A stretch of DNA of 6,027 bases, from the NCBI GenBank assembly GCA_016930475.1, contig JAFGGR010000087.1:1-6027 (forward strand). Reading direction: 5' to 3'. The stretch's first letter is position 1. Each line of letters starts with the position of its first letter. This DNA comes from Clostridiales bacterium (lineage in GTDB: Bacteria; Bacillota; Clostridia; Saccharofermentanales; Saccharofermentanaceae). The position numbers and the translations under genes were made by a program. The notes beneath the pieces are model-generated. The model worked only from the letters and a program-made list of their open reading frames with translations, searched no databases and was not told where the DNA came from. Positions 1 through 6,027 of this stretch are shown piece by piece.

Positions 1-49
1 ACTTGAACTGGAACCGGATGTCACCGAGGATCAACGCCGCCCTTTTCAT
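1..49 (-). CDS. ABC-2-type transporter permease, N-terminal 16 codons only (cut by window edge)
   Basis: The last gene of the tetR-ATPase unit starts at the ATG at 49-47 and runs off the left edge. Only 16 residues are visible, beginning MKRAALILGDIRFQFK. A short basic amphipathic start ending in a D-I-R-x-Q-F/Y pattern is common at the cytoplasmic beginning of ABC-2-type drug-export permeases in Bacillota, before the first membrane helix. The ATG overlaps the stop of the ATPase gene as ATGA (49-46), and a GGGAG ribosome binding site lies 9 bases upstream, so the two are probably translationally coupled. The permease call rests mainly on position beside an exporter ATPase; the visible peptide alone could not prove it. 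Confidence 0.7.
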   Translation of the reverse strand, partial: MKRAALILGDIRFQFK

Positions 50-891
50 ACCAGATGTCTCCCTGTGATCTCAACGAATACGTCGTTGAGTGTCGGCTCG
101 CCCGAATGAATAGACATGAGCCGATCGTGACGAACAAGGTCGGCTAAGGTCTCATCTGTCGAGGTTCGATCCATCGGGATTTCGCGATATTCTTCCGTGC
201 CATTTTCGACAAACGTATACCGTACGTTCGACGCCCCCCGGGTCATGATCAGATTGTGGGGCGTATCCAGGGCCTTGATCTTCCCGTCTACAATAAACGC
301 AACGCGGTCGCACAGTTCCGTTGCGTCGTACATGTTATGAGTCGTCAGGATGATCGTGGTCCCCTTTGCCTTTTCTTCCAGAACAATGTTCTTCACCACG
401 CGCGCATTCGACGGATCCAGTCCGGAGGTCGGCTCGTCCAGAAAAAGGACCCGTGGGCTGTGCAGCAGTGCCTTAATGAAATTGATCCGGGTCTTCATTC
501 CTTTGGAAAAATCGGAAACCTTCTTATTCGCATCGCGCTCCAGTCCAACCATCCCGAGAAGTGAAGGGATATCGCGATGCGTCGGATAGAGCGAGGCAAA
601 GAAGCGGAGGTTTTCTGTTGCCGTCAATTTCTCGTAGAGGCTCGGAAATTCGAACGCGACGCCGATTTGTTCATAGAAGGTCCCGGTATGTCGCCCGATC
701 TTCGTATCATTGACTGATACCGCTCCCGAAAACCCGGGCAGGAGCCCGGTCAGAATTTTCTGGAGCGTGCTTTTTCCGGCGCCCGATGGGCCCAGAAATC
801 CGAATATCTCACCGGACTTAACTTCAAAACTGGTATTTTCGATAAAGGGTATCTTGCTGTAGCTGAAAGCCAAATTATTGACGCAAATCAT
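46..891 (-). CDS. ABC transporter ATP-binding protein (drug/antibiotic exporter type)
   Basis: This is a complete 281-residue nucleotide-binding subunit that should hydrolyse ATP on the cytoplasmic face to power a membrane permease, most likely the one starting at 49. Visible motifs in order: Walker A GPSGAGKST (residues 34-42); a Q-loop region FEFPSLYEKLT with Glu81 where Gln is usual; a degenerate signature FSKGM (128-132) in place of LSGGQ; Walker B VLFLDEP (148-154); D-loop SGLD (156-159); and the switch His185 in TTHNM. After about residue 215 comes a short C-terminal extension ending in a TLNDVFVEITGR segment, which is typical of CcmA/DrrA-like export ATPases. The start is supported by an AAGGGAG site 7 bases upstream, lying inside the end of the tetR gene, whose stop is only 2 bases away. 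The exported substrate cannot be inferred. Confidence 0.95.
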   Translation of the reverse strand: MICVNNLAFSYSKIPFIENTSFEVKSGEIFGFLGPSGAGKSTLQKILTGLLPGFSGAVSVNDTKIGRHTGTFYEQIGVAFEFPSLYEKLTATENLRFFASLYPTHRDIPSLLGMVGLERDANKKVSDFSKGMKTRINFIKALLHSPRVLFLDEPTSGLDPSNARVVKNIVLEEKAKGTTIILTTHNMYDATELCDRVAFIVDGKIKALDTPHNLIMTRGASNVRYTFVENGTEEYREIPMDRTSTDETLADLVRHDRLMSIHSGEPTLNDVFVEITGRHLV

Positions 892-893
892 AT

Positions 894-1490
894 CTATTCT
901 CCCTTAAACATTTGAATGACCACCCCGCGAACCATGATGCGAAGCGCGTCATCGAATACTGCCTCGCCCACTTCCCGCTTATATAGAATCGACAGAAACA
1001 CTCCGCGCAGCGCCGCACTAAACACCTCGATATTATCCGCACTGATATTCGGAACCATGGAAACCAACTCCTCGACTCGAAAATCATCCTGCTCCGCATG
1101 ACGCTTACTGATTTCCGGCGGAAGCTTTCTGAAGAGCATCTCGATCTCTCCTCCGGTCATCAACCGCGCGATCTCCGAATGATCCATGAGCTTATAGAGC
1201 GTAAAAATCACATCGGTCAAGTTATCCGCGTTGATTTCCCCCTGAATGCTTCTGATCTCGCTGATGATCTTCGCTTGATACTCATTGTGGAGGGCGCAAA
1301 AGACATCAAACAACAGGAGTTCCTTCGATTCATAGAAAAGGTAAAATGTTCCCTTCGGGATTCCGACTCGTTTTACGATATCATCCACCGTCGTTTTCTT
1401 GATGCCGTGACGAATCATGGACTCCCGCGCCTCTTCTCGAAGTCGATTCTTGATGTAATCTCTCTCGATGTCGGATAAGGCTTTCGGCAT
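894..1490 (-). CDS. TetR/AcrR-family transcriptional regulator
   Basis: This 198-residue protein has the usual TetR size and layout. An N-terminal DNA-binding domain contains the helix-turn-helix at about residues 34-53: TVDDIVKRVGIPKGTFYLFY, where the G-x-P-K-G-T-F-Y-x-x-F core is diagnostic. The family hallmark E-S-K-E-L-L follows at 54-59. The rest (about 60-198) is a predicted helical ligand-binding and dimerisation domain with no recognisable specificity. The start has an AGGAG site at 1498-1502, 7 bases upstream. It is the first gene of the unit and is followed after 2 bases by the ABC ATPase, so it very probably controls its own operon through the inverted repeat over the promoter at 1508-1539. 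By family analogy it would be a repressor released by the exported compound or a related molecule; that part is inference. Confidence 0.93.
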   Translation of the reverse strand: MPKALSDIERDYIKNRLREEARESMIRHGIKKTTVDDIVKRVGIPKGTFYLFYESKELLLFDVFCALHNEYQAKIISEIRSIQGEINADNLTDVIFTLYKLMDHSEIARLMTGGEIEMLFRKLPPEISKRHAEQDDFRVEELVSMVPNISADNIEVFSAALRGVFLSILYKREVGEAVFDDALRIMVRGVVIQMFKGE

Positions 1491-1507
1491 ACGGTGACTC
1501 CTATGAC

Positions 1508-1539
1508 TATGTGACTATATTTGTTCTTATGGTCATATA
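1508..1539. promoter_or_regulatory. Probable TetR operator (imperfect inverted repeat over the promoter)
   Basis: Two 12-base arms, 1508-1519 (TATGTGACTATA) and 1528-1539 (TATGGTCATATA), are inverted copies matching at 10 of 12 positions, separated by 8 bases. The right arm covers most of the -10 element and the expected transcription start falls within the repeat. An extra TGACTAT lies at 1504-1510, a direct repeat of the one at 1512-1518 with an 8-base period, giving three similar half-sites in a row. Placement and length fit a TetR-family operator for the gene starting at 1490. Binding is inferred. Confidence 0.7.
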
Positions 1540-1564
1540 ATACACCGGTCTCATGTGAAGTCAA
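1537..1564 (-). promoter_or_regulatory. Sigma-A-type promoter of the tetR-ABC operon
   Basis: Reading the minus strand, -35 TTGACT (1564-1559) is followed after 16 bases by -10 TATTAT (1542-1537). A run of seven A lies just upstream of the -35 (1575-1569), like an UP element. The start of transcription is expected near 1530, giving a leader of about 40 bases before the regulator's ATG at 1490. The -10 lies inside the inverted repeat at 1508-1539, so binding there would block initiation. Confidence 0.75.
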
Positions 1565-1607
1565 GAGATTTTTTTAAACCATTCGATAAATGCGGTTTAT
1601 CCCATAT

Positions 1608-1640
1608 AAAAAACAGCTCAACTTTTCAGAAGAGCCGTTT
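1608..1640 (-). terminator. Intrinsic terminator of the pilin-like gene
   Basis: On the minus strand AAACGGCTC (1640-1632) pairs with GAGCTGTTT (1619-1611) in a 9-base-pair stem containing one G-U wobble. The 12-base loop includes a possible inner CT-GAAA-AG hairpin. The lower stem runs straight into a tract of six T (1613-1608). The wobble would be an A-C mismatch on the other strand, so the element is oriented for minus-strand transcripts. It lies about 60 bases after the stop codon at 1699 and separates this gene from the tetR promoter. Confidence 0.82.
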
Positions 1641-1698
1641 CTTAGAATTCGTCAAACTAAATATAAGCCAGTGACAATAAACCCATCAATTAGAACTA

Positions 1699-3657
1699 TT
1701 AATGGTACTCGTAATAATCGACCATATACTTTGTCTCAAGAGGCACATCTCCCGAATCAGACTGCTCCCAAGGTGTAGGGCAGTATGGCATCTCAACAGA
1801 GTCGCCACTCGTATATTTAACGTAGGCTGCCTCAAATCGCCCATAGACAAAGGGTCTATTGTTCATCTCGATAATCCCGCTTGACCCATACATTCCGTAA
1901 TAGCCGTCCACAACAGATAATTGATTGGCAATAAAGTGATTGCCGCCAAGGCCAATCACAAATAAATACGGAGTCGTTCCCTGATCTCCTGGATGCCATG
2001 GGCCATATGAATGTGTGGTTGCAATTATACCTGTGTCTCCGTTATTGATCGGAGATCCGTTATTATAAGGCTGAATCGTTATATTTACATTATGGAGTAA
2101 TACTATATGACCCCAATAAGGACCTCCGTTTGTAAATACCAATCCCCCTTTTCCTTTTTCATTGATTGTTAATGTGTTGCCGGAACCGATAATATACAAA
2201 GTAATATCGTTCGACGATAAATCAAAAGTCAGATGCGCGCTAAGATTCTTTGTCAAACTCGCGTCAATATAATAATTAGGACCTGTGAATACCTTATTGG
2301 TGGATAGATTTGTAATCGCTTCCGCATTTGCCTTAACGGCGGCCTCAGTAGCGTAGTCAACCATTGCTTCCGCCTCCGCTGTGCTCGGAACAGTTCTGGT
2401 TATTGCAGCCTCCATGTCGTCTCCATAATAGAATTCTGCGTTGCTCCTCAACTGTGCGAGTGTTGCATCCGAGTCTCGATTAACGTAACCAATAGAGCCT
2501 GTATCGTATGTTACTCTAGATACCCCTCCGCTTACGTTCGTTGAGTGAACATTATAGTAATTGGAAGGCGGATTGTTGTAAATTTTCCCGTAATGCGCCA
2601 CTGAGTTTGCGTCTATATACATACCTGAAGGGAACACAACTCCCGAGATCGCTCCACCAAAATCAGTCTTAAAAGTGGTATTTCTCACATAAAGCTTACT
2701 ACCTTTCAAATATGTCCAAGAGGTAGCTACTCCACTCAGCGTTTGATACGCAGACGCGACACCTGGCGTTATTCCCAGAAAATAAATGTCCCCCGGTGTT
2801 TGAATGCCATTGCCTCCACTCTCGGCGATCCCTGCATTATCACCCCAAAAAACAACGTCCCCGTAGTAACCGGAACCTGATCCTGTTGTTACATGATCTG
2901 TAAATATTACATCAGCGTAGTATTGCGAATCACCCGAGGATGCCAGATGTGACTCCCCGTGAAGAACTATATAGTTATATATCGAGTCGTGCGGGGTTTT
3001 ATTGCTTACCGCATAAATATCACTCACGCCCAAATTTTTGTTAACAAAGTCATATCCAACATTGAAGCGAGGAAAATCATTCGTTGAAGATGGTGTTCCG
3101 GCCTTGATCATTGAAGTAAATCCATTAATCGGTACTACCGGAGGTTTCTCCTTCAACACCACCAGCAATTTCTCCGTCGCACCGCCGGAATCAAGCCCAA
3201 CGTCGATCTTTGTCACGAAATCCATGGTGATTTGCGTGCCGAGTTTGCCGAATTTCACGGATGTGTTGGCATCCGCCGAGGCATCGCCGATGGCCGGCGC
3301 TACGGAGTATTGGGAGACCGCTGCATCAATGAATCCATAACCAGCCGCTGACTTAATCGGTAATGTCTCCCCTGCCGTCGCCCAAGCCTCAATTCTGGTG
3401 TCGGTGATTTCTTGAGTTATGAGGATCGCATCCACGACACTCTGTGCCGCCGAAGTTACCGTTAGTCTTGCCTGACTCCTCTGTGCGTCATTGTAGAAAC
3501 GATTTCGGCTCGCGATCGTGATCGACAGCGCCGAAGTGATCAGAATAAATCCGACGCCCATGATCACAAGTACAAGGATCAACATTCCGCCGGATCGGGA
3601 AGCACCCGTTCTTCTGGATCTTGAGTATTGACCGGATGACCGCTTGATCTTATTCAT
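1699..3657 (-). CDS. Pilin-like (PilX/minor-pilin type) surface protein with a long beta-rich C-terminal passenger
   Basis: The start is placed at the ATG at 3657, giving 652 residues, because a GGAGGGG site sits 7 bases upstream; an in-frame ATG at 3696 has no such site. The N-terminus is basic (residues 3-21), then Gly23-Gly24, then one hydrophobic helix (about 25-49, MLILVLVIMGVGFILI at its start), then a polar helix S-R-N-R-F-Y-N-D-A-Q-R. This is the layout of type IV pilin and PilX-like minor pilins. A prepilin-peptidase cut after Gly24 is possible, but position +5 is Val, not the usual Glu. Residues 60-170 look like a helix/strand pilin body. After a proline linker (about 171-176, KPPVVP) comes about 475 residues rich in Gly, Asn, Thr and Tyr with alternating hydrophobic strands, interrupted by an Ala/Glu-rich helical stretch (413-450); it resembles a beta-helix adhesin. 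The end is aromatic (YMVDYYEYH). The gene is monocistronic, with its own promoter and terminator, and no pilus-assembly genes are in view. The stop is followed by two more in-frame stops (TAA TAG, then TAA). The family is inferred from architecture; the passenger is not recognised. Confidence 0.75.
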   Translation of the reverse strand: MNKIKRSSGQYSRSRRTGASRSGGMLILVLVIMGVGFILITSALSITIASRNRFYNDAQRSQARLTVTSAAQSVVDAILITQEITDTRIEAWATAGETLPIKSAAGYGFIDAAVSQYSVAPAIGDASADANTSVKFGKLGTQITMDFVTKIDVGLDSGGATEKLLVVLKEKPPVVPINGFTSMIKAGTPSSTNDFPRFNVGYDFVNKNLGVSDIYAVSNKTPHDSIYNYIVLHGESHLASSGDSQYYADVIFTDHVTTGSGSGYYGDVVFWGDNAGIAESGGNGIQTPGDIYFLGITPGVASAYQTLSGVATSWTYLKGSKLYVRNTTFKTDFGGAISGVVFPSGMYIDANSVAHYGKIYNNPPSNYYNVHSTNVSGGVSRVTYDTGSIGYVNRDSDATLAQLRSNAEFYYGDDMEAAITRTVPSTAEAEAMVDYATEAAVKANAEAITNLSTNKVFTGPNYYIDASLTKNLSAHLTFDLSSNDITLYIIGSGNTLTINEKGKGGLVFTNGGPYWGHIVLLHNVNITIQPYNNGSPINNGDTGIIATTHSYGPWHPGDQGTTPYLFVIGLGGNHFIANQLSVVDGYYGMYGSSGIIEMNNRPFVYGRFEAAYVKYTSGDSVEMPYCPTPWEQSDSGDVPLETKYMVDYYEYH

Positions 3658-3664
3658 TACTAAT

Positions 3665-3671
3665 CCCCTCC
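3665..3671 (-). promoter_or_regulatory. Ribosome binding site that fixes the start of the pilin-like gene
   Basis: GGAGGGG on the minus strand (3671-3665) is 7 bases before the ATG at 3657. The upstream in-frame ATG at 3696 is preceded by AT-rich sequence with no comparable site. Starting there would add 13 residues (MFSTNTVPRRGLV) that overlap the leader. Confidence 0.85.
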
Positions 3672-3732
3672 GAGGCACAGTATTGGTTGAAAACAAATAT
3701 AAGACGCGTAAGCGTACATTATTCCACCTACT

Positions 3733-3760
3733 ATTATATAGAAAACGTATGGTTCTTCAA
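3733..3760 (-). promoter_or_regulatory. Promoter of the pilin-like gene
   Basis: On the minus strand, -35 TTGAAG (3760-3755) and a perfect consensus -10 TATAAT (3738-3733) are 16 bases apart. Transcription should start near 3726, giving a leader of about 68 bases. The leader holds one small hairpin, ACGC-TTAC-GCGT (3715-3704), too short to assign a role. No clear operator is seen around the promoter. Confidence 0.75.
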
Positions 3761-3783
3761 TCCTTTAGGTGTGTCTATTATGT

Positions 3784-3825
3784 AAAAAAGGCGATTATTG
3801 CGCATGTTTTTTGACATTTGAAGCG
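3784..3825 (-). terminator. Weak terminator candidate after the exonuclease gene
   Basis: About 35 bases after the stop at 3861, the minus strand can form CGC/GCG plus ATGT/ACAT pairing (3825-3814 with 3807-3801) interrupted by a 5-base bulge. Then come 11 bases and a run of six T (3789-3784). A second 3-base GC stem (3803-3801 with 3793-3791) sits directly before the T run. Neither stem is strong, so termination may be incomplete and some transcript could read into the pilin-like gene. Confidence 0.3.
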
Positions 3826-3860
3826 ATTTTTTCACCGGGAAATATGCGAATCTGTGATTA

Positions 3861-4901
3861 CTATAATGCGTTTTCAGGGTTAATCGTTTCGTCTGCGGCA
3901 AGCAAAATATTTTCTTCACGCGGCTTGCCGGAAGTTCCGTAGATAAGATATTCTTCATGCCGCTCGTTGATCGGTCTGGCCTCTCCGGGCTGGATCAATT
4001 TGAGGACGACCGATGCATAGACTTTACCTTCTGCATTTTTCTTGAGGCGGACGCGCCCTGCAACCAAATTATGGGTGTCGCATCGGAATAGCGAAAAGCC
4101 GCTCTTGCGGATCCGAAACCACGCAAGCTCTTCGCGCAACGGAGAGCCGCATGCCGGGCATACGGCAGGTTCGGAAAAGGTCCGGTCACAACAATCTGAC
4201 CATGAATCACAATAGTCTGTCCTTCGCTCGCTCTGAACATTCAGATCCGGGTCGAACAGGTATTGCTCGAGCCGAAAGACGGCCGGCTCATCATTTTCGA
4301 GGATGTCGAAAAGCTTCTCAAGGATTTTTCCGGTGTATTCGGCATCCCGATGCGCTTCATGAAAGTCTTCCAGCTTCGGGATGCGGAGAAAGTCGACCGC
4401 GTACTCGACGCTTCTCTGGACATTTTTGTCCTCCGCGACCTTGGAAAAGAGGGTCTGAACATCCAGAAAGTGTCGGCCAAGAAGTGCCGAGCGATCGTGA
4501 AATCGCAGGTTGGCCTTGAGGATCGACAGATCCGAGTTACCCCAGCCGCAAATCACAAAATCATCTCCGCACCACCGGATAAAAGCTTCATATGCGTCGA
4601 TAAAGGTTAAACCATGGCGGAGATCGGAGGAGATCTTGTTGATGACACGGGATACGTTCTTGTTCATGACGGTATAGCAGATCGGCCGGATCAGGACATG
4701 AAAAGGCTTGCTGAGTTCCGTGCCCCGCTCATCGACGCTCAGTTTGACCGCGCCGATCTCAATGATCTCTCCGGGCAGCTGTTTCGGATCGACCCGGGAT
4801 TTGATCCAGGGGATCGGCTGATTCCATTCCAAATCGATGATCACATATGTGGCGGTCGGATGATAAATGATTCGATCCCGGTCTTCTCTTCCTTCTGTCA
4901 T
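3861..4901 (-). CDS. DEDDh-family 3'-5' exonuclease with C-terminal Cys/His tail
   Basis: This 346-residue protein has the RNase T/DnaQ exonuclease fold motifs in order. ExoI is V-I-I-D-L-E-W with Asp23 and Glu25; ExoII is C-G-W-G-N-S-D with Asp124; ExoIII is F-H-E-A-H-R-D-A with His181 and Asp186 in the HxAxxD spacing. All five catalytic residues are present, so it should remove nucleotides from 3' ends using two metal ions; whether the substrate is DNA or RNA is unknown. The exonuclease domain ends near residue 200. The remaining 145 residues contain Cys248-x2-Cys251 and Cys274-x2-His277, with further cysteines at 231, 237 and 238, suggesting a zinc-binding ribbon. The start has AAGGAG (4913-4908) 6 bases upstream, inside the end of the YfhO-like gene, and the two genes overlap as ATGA (4901-4898), implying coupled translation. 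It is closest in style to KapD-like exonucleases, but I would not give a symbol. Confidence 0.9.
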   Translation of the reverse strand: MTEGREDRDRIIYHPTATYVIIDLEWNQPIPWIKSRVDPKQLPGEIIEIGAVKLSVDERGTELSKPFHVLIRPICYTVMNKNVSRVINKISSDLRHGLTFIDAYEAFIRWCGDDFVICGWGNSDLSILKANLRFHDRSALLGRHFLDVQTLFSKVAEDKNVQRSVEYAVDFLRIPKLEDFHEAHRDAEYTGKILEKLFDILENDEPAVFRLEQYLFDPDLNVQSERRTDYCDSWSDCCDRTFSEPAVCPACGSPLREELAWFRIRKSGFSLFRCDTHNLVAGRVRLKKNAEGKVYASVVLKLIQPGEARPINERHEEYLIYGTSGKPREENILLAADETINPENAL

Positions 4902-6027
4902 ATGTCACTCCTTAAGTCCGTTGGTTCCTTCTCCTTCGAAAAGCCCATGACGCGACCCGGATTCCAAACCGTCAGCAAAATGAATAGCGCCAATGCCAAA
5001 AGCGAAGCAAGCATCCCGATAACCAAGCCCGGCGGTACGTACCGCGCCGTCACTCGATGCGGGCCGGAAAGGATCGGCACACTCAGCCATTCTCCGGCCG
5101 CCTTTGAAGTCTCGGTCTCTTTGCCATCAATGTGAACACTCCAACCCTCTTCATAGGGCACCGAAAAGAACAACACACCGTCCTGTTCGATCTCGATATT
5201 TCCCCGGATGCCCGACCCATCCATGCGCTCGACTTGAAGCGATTGTTTTTCGAGCGTTCGAAAAGCTTGATCATAGGCTTCTTCCGTTATACCCTTGACG
5301 ATCAACGAAAACGGCTCGGCATCGCATTCCGGGAATACTATGCCGACCTCGATCCTTGTGTTCCCGTCCGTCATCACACCGCAGTCCACGATGCGGCCAC
5401 TGTTGATGTTAAACGTCTTCGAGGCACCGTTTCCGTCAGCGTTGAATGTGCGAACGGTGATCCGTGCCTCCAGCTTCGTGTCGATCGACAGAAACAATCG
5501 CTCGCCCACCGACAAGTCGATCGGCCGGACCAGCATATACGCACTTCCCGTCTCCGAAGCAAAAGCATACTGATTTCCTTCGGCCGGGTACACATTCCTC
5601 TCGTCCTCCGTTACAAAGGCCTTATCGGCATACAGCGGCTCCAATCCCATCAGGTTCACTACCGTGTCGGCGTTGTCGAACGGCGATGGGAATGCCGCGT
5701 CAAAAGGCTGGAGCACACTCGGATCGACACGGTACGCGACGGGCAGTGCGTAACGATTGAGCGTGAATTCGACGGTCTCAAAAGCCCCCGTTGAATCGGC
5801 CGGATGCGTGACGATCCTCTCGTTGAGTTTCGGAGACGAATCGACTCCGAGAACCGGGAAGCCGTTCTCCCCTTCTACAACATCACCGATCGGTCCGCCT
5901 GAATCCGGCAACGTTGATTTCTTGACGAAACGAAGTTCTCCGCCGATACCGAAAAGCATCCCGTTCACCTCGTTCATCAAGGGGGTGTCCGCAATCATAA
6001 CGCCGGCATAGGCTCCGTCATGATCCG
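4898..6027 (-). CDS. YfhO-family membrane protein, C-terminal part (5' end beyond window)
   Basis: The frame is open to the right edge; about 375 C-terminal residues are visible. The first in-frame ATG in the window (5998) is not the true start, because coding-like sequence (D-H-D-G-A-Y-A-G-V) continues upstream of it. The visible part is mostly an extracytoplasmic beta-rich domain, ending in the family hallmark: an E-G-W-S-V-x-I-D-G-K segment (around 5149-5120), then S-G-P-H-R-V-T-A-R-Y-V-P-P-G and one membrane helix (about 5029-4964), then a short charged tail. YfhO proteins are large multi-pass GT-C-like membrane proteins. In Bacillus subtilis YfhO is implicated in adding sugars to lipoteichoic acid outside the cell, and a similar envelope-glycosylation role is inferred here. 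The multi-pass catalytic half lies outside the window. The gene is coupled by a 4-base overlap to the exonuclease gene. Confidence 0.85.
   Translation of the reverse strand, partial: DHDGAYAGVMIADTPLMNEVNGMLFGIGGELRFVKKSTLPDSGGPIGDVVEGENGFPVLGVDSSPKLNERIVTHPADSTGAFETVEFTLNRYALPVAYRVDPSVLQPFDAAFPSPFDNADTVVNLMGLEPLYADKAFVTEDERNVYPAEGNQYAFASETGSAYMLVRPIDLSVGERLFLSIDTKLEARITVRTFNADGNGASKTFNINSGRIVDCGVMTDGNTRIEVGIVFPECDAEPFSLIVKGITEEAYDQAFRTLEKQSLQVERMDGSGIRGNIEIEQDGVLFFSVPYEEGWSVHIDGKETETSKAAGEWLSVPILSGPHRVTARYVPPGLVIGMLASLLALALFILLTVWNPGRVMGFSKEKEPTDLRSDI

Noticed and set aside
46..891. Glu in place of Gln in the ABC ATPase Q-loop and a degenerate FSKGM signature
   Set aside because: Looked like a defect at first, but both substitutions are common in CcmA/DrrA-like export ATPases. 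Walker A, Walker B, D-loop and switch His are intact, so the protein is probably active.
1098..1478. Plus-strand open frame opposite the tetR gene
   Set aside because: It is antisense to a clear TetR regulator and has no domain or promoter support.
1575..1599. Inverted repeat TAAACC...GGTTTA near the terminator
   Set aside because: A 6-base stem with a 13-base loop, followed by A rather than T on the minus strand and preceded by T on the plus strand; it does not work as a terminator on either strand.
1590..1778. 62-codon plus-strand frame between the tetR promoter and the pilin-like gene
   Set aside because: It crosses the intrinsic terminator and the 3' end of the pilin-like gene, and shows no ribosome binding site or recognisable product.
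3696..3696. Upstream ATG as start of the pilin-like gene
   Set aside because: No ribosome binding site precedes it, whereas GGAGGGG sits 7 bases before the ATG at 3657.
3734..3958. Small 74-codon open frame on the minus strand overlapping the end of the exonuclease gene
   Set aside because: It lies mostly out of frame over the exonuclease 3' end, spans the weak terminator and the pilin promoter, lacks a good ribosome binding site and resembles no known protein.
4614..5794. Long plus-strand open frames opposite the exonuclease and YfhO-like genes (4614-5135 and 5132-5794)
   Set aside because: They are antisense to genes with clear family motifs; their translations are Arg/His/Pro-rich without recognisable domains. 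GC-rich genes readily leave the opposite strand open.

Overview
The window carries six protein-coding genes, all on the minus strand, so transcription runs from high to low coordinates. Strong GGAGG-type ribosome binding sites, sigma-A-like promoters, a YfhO-family membrane protein, ATGA start/stop overlaps and roughly 50% GC all suggest a member of the Bacillota, probably Clostridia-like. The class is a guess and there is no RNA gene in the window to anchor it.

In transcription order there are three units. (1) 6027-3861: the C-terminal part of a YfhO-family membrane protein (cut by the right edge), overlapping by 4 bases a complete DEDDh-type 3'-5' exonuclease with a C-terminal cysteine/histidine tail. 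Only a weak terminator candidate follows. (2) 3760-1608: a monocistronic unit with its own TATAAT promoter, a strong ribosome binding site and a good intrinsic terminator. It encodes a 652-residue surface protein that has a pilin-like N-terminal membrane helix and a long beta-rich passenger. (3) 1564 to the left edge: a TetR-family regulator, an ABC ATPase and the first 16 codons of an ABC-2-type permease. The three genes are almost fused (2-base gap, then a 4-base overlap). The promoter overlaps an imperfect inverted repeat, the expected arrangement for an autoregulated TetR-controlled exporter.

The most interesting object is the pilin-like protein. Base composition and codon choice change abruptly inside this one gene, near 3120-3145, exactly where a proline-containing linker joins the N-terminal module to the passenger. 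This suggests a modular surface protein whose exposed part diversifies or is exchanged separately from its anchor. I found no CRISPR array, tRNA, rRNA, insertion sequence or attachment site. No intergenic stretch exceeds about 210 bases, and both larger gaps are explained by promoters, terminators and leaders.
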